DNA of 64,000 nucleotides. Origin: Gnetum montanum (Eukaryota; Streptophyta; Gnetopsida; Gnetales; Gnetaceae). The stretch is from the NCBI GenBank assembly GCA_015680685.1, contig MNCI01009104.1, forward strand, positions 63,541-127,540. Direction: 5' to 3'. The notes beneath the pieces were generated by a model. The model was not told the DNA's origin and did not search any database. It saw only the letters and a program-made list of their open reading frames with translations. This document shows positions 21,641-28,961 of the stretch, piece after piece. Both the position numbers and the translations under genes were made by a program. Position 1 is the stretch's first letter. Every line of letters starts with the position of its first letter.

Positions 21641-22640
21641 ATGCTTGGAGGAATCGACTTGAGAAGTGTCGGCAAAGAAGTACAAAACACGACAAGCAAC
21701 TTAGTAGTATTGTCCTTCGACACTTGACCAAATATCATCATCCCGTGTCCAGTAGTACATAGGTTGGTGAGACAAAGTTTGTGGCTAGATAAGCAGGTAG
21801 AAATTTTGGGGATTGGATACTGATCAAGGGATTGTACATGGCGAAGGGGGTGCTCTGGTATGTGTGCGGGTCATGCTGATCTTTGTCAATAGCCATTGTT
21901 TAGCCATTTTCTAGTAGACTTGGGATCAAAACATGAGTGTACGTTCTTTGGCGGCACAAGATTCTTGTTTGGTATTTAAGAGGACTTGTTGGCACAACCA
22001 AAGCCACGTGATGATGTGTTACATTCTTTGGAGGAACAGGGCCTTTGTTTAGTGTTTAAAGGGAACCTGTTGGCGGACAGCCAAAGCCATGCAACGAAAT
22101 GTTACTTGAGCATTTGAGACATGCATATTTACTTTCAAGACAACTACCTTCCTGCCAGCTTTTTTTTGGAGGCGTAGAGCTTCGTTTTGATCTTGTGCGC
22201 ATGCTCAAATGCCATGTTGCAGGTTGCAACTGCTTAAAAGTGTTGCAGTGTGCAACAGTGTGCTCAATGTTTCAAGCTGCACTGGGTGTGTCCAGGATGT
22301 AACTAGGTAGAATATGTTGAGGGATAGGTGGGATATGTAATGGGTGATGTACTAATGAATGGCTTGATTAGCCTTGTCACATGTTTTAGGAACAACGTTG
22401 TACCTTGCTGTTGTGATGAAGTGCATTCTTGTGTGAACACCTCTGAGTGTCATTCTGCAAACACAACTCCAAGAAGATAAGAAAACCATGAGTGAGTAAG
22501 CAAGCTTAGACTTAAACAGCTACTGATGAAACAAGGGCACCAGGTGAGATGTCAGGCATTGCATATGAATGGCAGAAATGTTGTTAGGATCAACTGATGA
22601 CGAGCGAGGTAGTGGCTCTGATGAAGTTTGAATGCAGCTA
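21641..22640 (-). other. D post-integrase spacer, no gene seen
   Basis: About 1 kb without a supported frame. It includes an 83-bp direct repeat (21939-22103). Long tandem-repeat-rich spacers here are usual in Tat-lineage elements. Confidence 0.7.
21939..22103. repeat. 83-bp direct repeat, two copies
   Basis: Each copy has ttctttgg(c/a)gg near its start and ccaaagcca near its end, so each could also fold into a small hairpin. The second copy starts near 22022. Confidence 0.7.
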
Positions 22641-23080
22641 CAGATCGGGAGGCTAGAGATGAAGTTGCTAGTTTATAGTCATAGCGGACTGTTGTGGGTT
22701 AGTTTTATGTCATAACCCATTGGACATTGCCAATTTAGTGTCGTAGCGGATGGTACATTGCTAGTTTATAGTCTTGGTGGACTGTGGAGAGGCAAGCCAG
22801 TTTATAGTCTTCGCGGACTCTGGCGAATGAGACTGTGGCAGTTTAATGTCGTACCGGACGGATGCTAGTTTATTTTCATTGCAGACGTTCTGTGGTATCA
22901 ATTTATCATCATGATTCTAGGACGAGCTGTGGTATCAGTTTATTGTCATGATTCCATGACAAGCTGTGGTATCAGTTTATCATCATGATTCCAGGATGAG
23001 TTGTGGTATTAGTTTATCGTCATGATTCCAGGACGAGCTGTGGTATCAGTTTATCGTCATGATTCTAGGATGAATGCATA
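22640..23080. repeat. D spacer tandem repeats (about 37 bp)
   Basis: Degenerate units agtttatagtc-n-gcggac run from 22640 to 22880. More regular units tggtatcagtttatcgtcat start near 22893, 22931, 22968, 23004 and 23042. Related agtttaaggcc units flank the opposite-strand gene at 26670-26790 and 32190-32430. Confidence 0.85.
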
Positions 23081-23091
23081 CTTGAGTTCAT

Positions 23092-24549
23092 TCAAATGTA
23101 GAACGGTTTCAAGTAAAAATGGTTGGTTAGATGCGCTAGTTCATTCCCTTCCATGTCGGCTAGTTTAAATGCTCCGTTGTTGTATGCTTTGGTGATCAAG
23201 TAGGGCCCTTCCCAGTTGGCTGAGAATTTATCCACGTGTTCCCGAATGGCTTTGAGTACAAGGTCACCTTTTTTAATAGGATGCTTATGAACATCGTGTC
23301 GATGGCATTGTCGTTGTTGCTTTTGGTACCACTCAATCTGATTGGGTGCACGTGTACGTTCCTCTTCCACCGAGTCCAAGTCAACAATGTGTAAGTTATT
23401 GTTTTGACTGTCATCAAGGAGTCTGGAAAGTGTGATCCTTAAAGACGGTACCTGTAACTCCAAGGGTAAAACATCTTTTGAACCATAAACAAGACTATAT
23501 GGCATTTTACCTGTAGAAGTCCGGTGCGTGGTACGATAAGCCCATAGTGCGTACACTAACTGTTCGTGCCATCTTTTCTTGCTTTGAGTAAGTATCTTTT
23601 TAAGCACTGCGATGAGGATTTTATTTGTAACTTTAGCTTGTCCATTGCTCTGAGGGTAGTATGGAGATGAAAATGAATGTTTGATCCCTAGGCTTTTAGT
23701 AAAAGTTCTAGTTTCGGAACTGCTGAACTGTAGCCCGTTATTAGTGATGATGGTTATTGGAATGCCAAAACGGGTCACAATGTTTTCGAGAACGAAGTTG
23801 CATATGTGTTTGGATGTGGTCTTTCTAAGGGGAATAGCTTCTACCCACTTCGTGAAATACTCTGTCGCAGTTATGATGAAGCTATGTCCTATGGAAGATG
23901 GGGGAGTTATTGGCCCGATAATGTCTAACCCCCACTTCTGGAAAGGCCAAGTGATTTGTTCCGTATGGAACTCATTTGGTGGAACATGTATCAGATTGCT
24001 ATGTTTTTGACAGATACTGCATGTTTTGGCCTTGGAGAAACAGTCATACTCCATGTGTGGCCAATAATAGCCCAGACATCTTATTTTTGCTACCATTGCT
24101 TTAGGTGCTATATGTCCTTCGCATAGTCCATCATGTACTTGCTCAACGATGGTTTTGCCATCAGTGCTACTAACGCATGTTAATAGTATGCCTTCGTAGG
24201 ATCGATGACACAACGTGTCTCCTACTAGTGTATATTGTCGAGAACGTTTTCGTACTGCGTCCTTTTGTGCATTCGTTAGGTGTTGCGGTGTTTCACTACG
24301 TAGAAGGTACTCTTTTATGTCATCATACCATTCTACCGCGTGTGTTGTACTAATGGAGGCAATCGGTAATTCATCAGGAGTATCAGTTATGGGTTTAGCA
24401 CAACTGATTATGGAGCTAGGCAACATGTGGAACATGTTGGGCGATACGTTTAGAGCTAACATGGCGAGAGCATTTGCGATGGTGTTATCATTTCTGGAAA
24501 CATGTTGCACATTTATACTTTTGAATCGCTTCAGTAAGTGCTTAGCCAA
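23092..24549 (-). CDS. D integrase with end of second RNase H (485-codon open frame)
   Basis: This frame is uninterrupted. Residues 1-50 (HVSRNDNTIANALAMLA) are the end of the second RNase H. The zinc-binding part lies around residues 135-190, ending CSICQKH. The core follows with GLDIIGPI (first Asp, codon at 23923-23925). The second catalytic position reads TNNG rather than TDNG (23740-23742), and the third reads NGQAKVTN rather than NGQAEVTN (23632-23634). Two of the three catalytic residues are therefore lost, both explicable by single G-to-A changes. The C-terminal region has KKGDLVLKAI and WEGPYLI, typical of gypsy integrase ends. The frame is intact but the enzyme is probably inactive. 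Confidence 0.92.
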   Translation of the reverse strand: MAKHLLKRFKSINVQHVSRNDNTIANALAMLALNVSPNMFHMLPSSIISCAKPITDTPDELPIASISTTHAVEWYDDIKEYLLRSETPQHLTNAQKDAVRKRSRQYTLVGDTLCHRSYEGILLTCVSSTDGKTIVEQVHDGLCEGHIAPKAMVAKIRCLGYYWPHMEYDCFSKAKTCSICQKHSNLIHVPPNEFHTEQITWPFQKWGLDIIGPITPPSSIGHSFIITATEYFTKWVEAIPLRKTTSKHICNFVLENIVTRFGIPITIITNNGLQFSSSETRTFTKSLGIKHSFSSPYYPQSNGQAKVTNKILIAVLKKILTQSKKRWHEQLVYALWAYRTTHRTSTGKMPYSLVYGSKDVLPLELQVPSLRITLSRLLDDSQNNNLHIVDLDSVEEERTRAPNQIEWYQKQQRQCHRHDVHKHPIKKGDLVLKAIREHVDKFSANWEGPYLITKAYNNGAFKLADMEGNELAHLTNHFYLKPFYI

Positions 24550-25326
24550 ATCATAGTATGGTTGTAAATGTTGTGCTTTGCATGTATAAACATTTGTGAC
24601 TTAGTTTAAAACTAGTTGTGAGTCTCGTTTGACTACAAGTCGCGTGATGTTGGAAGCTAACGCTGCCGTAAGACCCCTAAGGAGACCCTCATACTCTGCT
24701 ATGTTGTTGGTATAGTGAAAGTTGAAGCAGTAAGCAAAGGGGCGGATCTCCCCAGAGGGATAGGTGATGACGACGGTAGCACTTCCCCCTCGAGAGGTGG
24801 ATGCTCCATCAATGTTCAAAATGGCTTCGTAATCATCAGAAACTATGTCTATCGTGCTCACATTTTCATCTGGAAACTCTGGCTCTATTGTTGCTTGATC
24901 ATGTGTTGGTGATGTAGTCAATTGGTTCGCTATGGCTTGACCCTTGACTAATGACTGCGATCTGTAATGTAGGTCAAATTCAGCTATCATGGCTTTCCAA
25001 CGAGCTATTTTGCTTGACTCGTAAATGTTACCGGTGATGGCTCTGAGCACATTATCTTTGCAGATTATGTTGACTTGGTTATGGAAGAGGCAATGTCTCC
25101 ATTTATTTAGGGAAAAGACAAGGGCTAAACATGACCTCTTCACCTTGTTGTACTTCTTTTCGTGGCCCACTAATGCATGGCTTAAATAGTACATAGGGAC
25201 TTCGGTTCCATCTTTTCGTTTCTGACAAAGCATAGACATGATCGATGAATCCGAGGCGGCAAGGTAGATATAGAAGGGTTTATTGTTCTGTGGAGGGTAC
25301 ACGATCGGTAGTTGAACAAGTGTCAT
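24550..25326 (-). pseudogene. D RNase H and second (archaeal-type) RNase H
   Basis: From 25326, PFYIYLAASDSSIMSMLCQ and VPMYYLSHALVGHEKKYNK show the first RNase H, which belongs to RT. A second domain follows: LNIDGASTSRGGSATVVI, YTNNIAEYEGLLRGL, VVKRDSQLVLN. This second RNase H is the marker of the Tat lineage. A stop at 24601-24603 falls where Q is expected (CAA to TAA), splitting it from the 485-codon frame. The last catalytic Asp reads N in NTIANALA. Confidence 0.9.
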
Positions 25327-26640
25327 TTTAATGTTATCAAATGCTTCCTGGCATTATGGAGTTCATTCAAAATGGATATTCTTTCGTAGCAAATGGTTCA
25401 TAGGTTTCAACTTGTTCGTCAGTTTTTCTATGAAATGCCTGATGAACTGTAATCTACCTTATAGACCCTGAAGTTCAGTAAGGTTGCTTGGTGGTTTTAG
25501 ATTGATGACAGCTTTAACCTTATCTGGATCTACTCGTATTACTATTTTTGACACTACAAAACCTAGCATCTTGCCCGTTTTTACCCCTAAGACATATTTC
25601 TTTGGGTTGAGCCTAAGTTCATATTTTAAGCAACGTTTTAGGACCAAATATAAGTCTTGGATGTGTTGCTATGGTGTTTTTGATTTAATTGCAATATCAT
25701 CCACATAATCATTGAGCGAATGAAGTATGTAATCGCTAAAAATAAATGTCATTGCCCTTTGATATGTGGCCCCAGCGTTCTTGAGACCAAATGGCATCAT
25801 CGTGTAACAAAAAGTACCCCATGGCATCATAAAAGTAGTCCTGAGTTGATGTTCCGGGTTAATACGTATTTGGTTATATCCTGAAAAGCCATCCATGAAA
25901 GATAACAAGGCATGTCCAGCAGTCGAATCAACTAGTTGATCAATGCTAGGCAGGGGAAATCATCCTTTATGGTTGCGACATTGAGATCCCGGAAGTCAAT
26001 GCAGAGGTAGATGCTTCCGTTCTTCTTTGGGACAATGACCATGTTGGGTACCCAGTCAGCATAGTTGACAGCCCGTATGAACCCAGCCTGATAAAGTTTG
26101 GTGACCTCATTACGAACTGCCAATGTTACCTCAGGCTTAACCTTTTGTGCTTTTTGTTTCACTAGCCTTAATTTTGGATCGAGTATAATATTGTGCTGTA
26201 CGATTCGAGGATCTAATCCAGGCATGTCAGTGTAAGACCAAGCGAATGCTCTTATGTTGTCTCGAAGCATGTATTCTATGTCTTTGGCCAGTTGAGGTTG
26301 CAATAGTGTGCTCAATTTTAATACCTTAACTTCACCATTAGGCATAGCTATGGGGGTTTTAGTTAAAGGGTCTTTAGTGATGCTATCAACTTCTATGTCC
26401 AGGGATTTTGTCATACCTTCATAGTTGTCTAATGTTTATTGTGTTGAGGCTACAAATGTGTCTTCTATTGATGTACCTAAGTTGATAGAATTTATGTTTA
26501 TTTTTCTTGTGATCTTTCTGTATGGTCCGTCGATGGTCAATGGTGTGAATAGATGCTGGTAATCCATCAGGCTTTCTCCTTCCAATAAAAAAAGGGCAAA
26601 GTGAGCTAGTAGGGGTTGTTATGCATTTCTAGGCAACGTA
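25327..26640 (-). pseudogene. D reverse transcriptase (few lesions)
   Basis: The protease-RT linker runs from about 26640 to 26414. RT motifs are FIRAVNYADWVPNMVIVPKK, IDFRDLNVATIKDDFP, SFMDGFSGYNQIRINPE, PFGLKNAGATYQR and YVDD intact near 25690. Later come LRLNPKKYVLGV and DPDKVKAVINLKPPSN. A missing C near 25965 shifts the frame after DDFPC. Stops follow SKTP, LQGL and NIHFE. Compared with A1, A2 and C1 it is well preserved. Confidence 0.9.
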
Positions 26641-26669
26641 AATCATGTGTACGTATGCGGTGGTAGTTT

Positions 26670-26790
26670 CACGGCAATTTAAGGCCTTACTTGGCTGTAT
26701 GTGGCAGTTTAAGGCCTTACCGGGCCATATGTGGCAGTTTAAGGCCTTACTGGGCCGTATGTGGGAGTTTAAGGCCTTACTGGTCTGTTT
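26670..26790. repeat. Tandem repeat agtttaaggccttac, right of D RT
   Basis: Four units of about 31 bp (cagtttaaggccttactggg-ccgtatgtgg) lie here. They form one border of the opposite-strand gene block. Related units at 32190-32430 form the other. Confidence 0.85.
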
Positions 26791-27022
26791 AACCATTCGT
26801 TGATGATGTTTAGTTAATGTATGATCTATACTGAGGAGTTTGCGCCAAAATGTTCAGTGCGAGCAATCAGAATTACTTTGTAGGGGAATATGGTATGTGG
26901 TAGTGTTTGTTATCTCATTATTTTTGTTTTGCATTTTCCAGTACTTTGTACTTTGCTTAATTTTAATTAAATTGAATAAAATATTCAAGGCGGCGATGGT
27001 GATGGAGGGGTCAACGCGACGG

Positions 27023-27031
27023 TATATATAA
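27023..27031 (+). promoter_or_regulatory. Candidate TATA box of the opposite-strand gene in D
   Basis: tatatataa lies about 1 kb upstream of the first recognisable exon and on its strand. Between them are two 39-bp minisatellites. The assignment is positional only. Confidence 0.4.
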
Positions 27032-27244
27032 TGCAAGGCGTGAGCGTGAACCCATCAATTAACGAAGGCAGTGTGAACCTGAGCCAAATCGCAGCTTGAG
27101 CGTAAACCCAAGTCGCAGCGTGAACGTACATTTTAGGCGATAGTTTCAACGTGAACCTCAGAACCACGACGTCAGCATGAAGGAACAATCATCTTCAATG
27201 TGTAGGGTTCAGCGTAGCGTACAAGATAAAACCTGAGCATGTAG

Positions 27245-27440
27245 GGTTAAAACCCCAGCGTGCAGAAATTAGCACGGCGTATAGGACCAAACCCCAGTGT
27301 GCAGGGTTCAGCTCGGCGTATAGGACCAAACCCAAGCATGCAGGGTTTAGCTTGGCGGATAGGACCAAACCCCAGAGTGCAGGGTTTAGCTCGATGTATA
27401 GGACCAAACCCCAGCGTGCAGGGTTTAGCTCGACGTGAAG
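27245..27440. repeat. 39-bp minisatellite 1 upstream of the opposite-strand gene
   Basis: ggaccaa marks units at 27284, 27323, 27362 and 27401. Each has accccagcgtgcagggtt and agctcggcgtat. The 39-bp period is a multiple of three, so it reads as a 13-residue peptide repeat (IGPNPSVQGLARR) in one frame (27260-27472 +). I cannot tell whether that is translated. Confidence 0.88.
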
Positions 27441-27719
27441 CGATGGGTAAGGGAAAGGAGGTAGAAGGCTAGGGGAGGAAGGAGCCTAGCTTGACCTTCG
27501 TGGAGGAAAGTGATGCCATGCTTCAGCGTTTGCCTAGGCCTAGGATTCCATCATGGCCTGGATCAGCGTGCAGGTAGGCTGTAATCTTGCCTTAGTTAAT
27601 TGCTTTCTTTCGTATTTGCTATCTGGGCGTACAGGATTTGTGCGAGGTCTCTAGTTGTATGTTTCAGCGTATAGGGACAATGCTGAGCATAAAAAGTTTT
27701 CGTAGCATGCAGGTTTTGC

Positions 27720-27972
27720 ACGCTGAGCGTAAAAATTTTTTCCAGCGTGCAAGATCTGCATGCTGAGCGTAAATGATTTTCCAGCATGTAGGATCTGCAC
27801 GCTGAGCATAAATGGTTTTCCAACGTGCAGGATCTGCACGTTGAGCATAAACAGTTTTCCAGTGTGCAGGATCTACACGCTGAGCATAAACAATTTTCCA
27901 ATGTGCAAGGTCTGCACGTTGAGCGTAAACAGTTTTCCAGCATGCAAGGTCTGCACACTGAGCGTAAACAAC
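27720..27972. repeat. 39-bp minisatellite 2 upstream of the opposite-strand gene
   Basis: ttttcca marks units at about 27777, 27816, 27855, 27894 and 27933. Each has agcgtgcaggatctgcac and gctgagcgtaaac. The period equals that of minisatellite 1, but the unit differs apart from gcgtgcag. Cys-rich frames on the minus strand (27596-27978) are products of the repeat. Confidence 0.88.
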
Positions 27973-28073
27973 TTGCAAATTTTTTCGAAGTATTGGCCCA
28001 AAATGTGGAACTTCATTTCATTATTTCATTTTCATGTATAACTGATTTACCATGGCATTCTGGGTATTTTCAG

Positions 28074-28870
28074 GGATCCTAAGCCTTTCCTCTTAGTGGT
28101 TGAGCTGGTTGGGGTTCTGGCCTGGTTTGGGCCCATTGATTCTGACGAACCTGCCCCTGATATGACTATTGATAACAATGGGGTATGGTTCAGGGAAGGG
28201 GCCTGTGAGTTCCTTGCCTTCATTTTAGATAGATTCAGAGTAGTAATATGGTCCCATCTAAGCGAACAATTAGCGTGAAGCGTGCTTGAGACAATGTTCC
28301 CAGGCTCTTCAAGCAGCATTACAGCTTTCATGGTGAACATTGACAAGGGACTGCTTGTGATTGAGTATGGTTCCTCTGGAGGGCCCAGATCTACCTGTCC
28401 GTTATCGCATGTATGGGACTTATTGCCATGTGGCCCTTACTATCTTAATAGCACGTTATTTTTGGCCGCTAGTGCGCATACATTATTTCAGAACCCTCCG
28501 GGCACAGTGTACAGGGTGGAGAGGCAAGGTTGTTTAATTTGTCGTTTCTATTCTACTATTTAGTGTTTGCTCCTATTCTGATGACCATTCTTTTGTAGGC
28601 CCCAAGTTGACAAAGATGGAATATGCCTAGGTGACGATGGACTTGCACTGGCTCACACTGCTTTAGAGACCTTCATGGCAGGTCCCACTCTCCATGGAGC
28701 TGTATTAGCTCAAACTAAGGGTGACATTGTTCATTTTCATAAGCTGTATTCCAGGGCGTTTGTGCAATGCGTGGCTCGGGGGTGGCTGCATGGGGATTGG
28801 TCACGTAATGGACTGATTTTCCCCCGTGATACTGATTTGGGTCTTAGCAATATGAATCCCATGACTGAAG
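28074..28870 (+). other. HAD/FCP1-phosphatase-like domain, catalytic residues lost
   Basis: Visible blocks in order: PKPFLLVVELVGVLA (position of the family's nucleophile motif hhhDhDGhL), REGACEFLAFILDRFRVVIW SH-type block (family: RPG..EFL...FDV.VWSS), VWDLLPCG, and STLFLAASAHTLFQNPPGTV (family: NTLLVDDSPYK...NPP). A loop with GDDGLALAHTALETF in exon 2 matches the family's C-terminal helix. The nucleophile Asp is replaced by Glu-Leu-Val, and the second acidic pair DD by AA, so phosphatase activity is not expected. The similarity is from memory of the family and needs a profile search. Confidence 0.5.
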
Positions 28871-28961
28871 GTAAGTGATGATATTTCTCTGATGCCTTAG
28901 TTTGTTTGTTCGGCTACAACGTTGGTTATACTGGTGCTATGGTTTTACATTATGCTTACAG
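28871..28961 (+). other. Predicted intron of the opposite-strand gene
   Basis: A gaag/gtaagt donor and a tatgcttacag acceptor bound 91 bp. Other predicted introns are 30008-30121, 30371-30454, 30659-30747 and 31533-31629. Their similar short length and consensus ends support a real spliced plus-strand transcript. Confidence 0.6.

Noticed and set aside
22893-23060. Repeated tggtatcag resembling the tRNA-iMet primer site
   Set aside because: The continuation is tttat, not agc, there is no LTR end before it, and it repeats as part of a 37-bp minisatellite.
23681-24556. Plus-strand frames opposite D integrase
   Set aside because: They are shadows of the 485-codon integrase frame, with no recognisable domain.
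26847-27030. A complete extra LTR next to the antisense block
   Set aside because: Only one terminus-like junction is visible and there is no second copy in the window. It is reported as a low-interest finding only.
27720-27972. CRISPR-like regularly spaced repeats
   Set aside because: The units are contiguous and degenerate, with no unique spacers and no cas genes. The context is a plant retrotransposon.
27596-27978. Cys-rich peptide repeats on the minus strand
   Set aside because: They arise from the 39-bp minisatellite. The period is divisible by three, so several frames stay open without selection.
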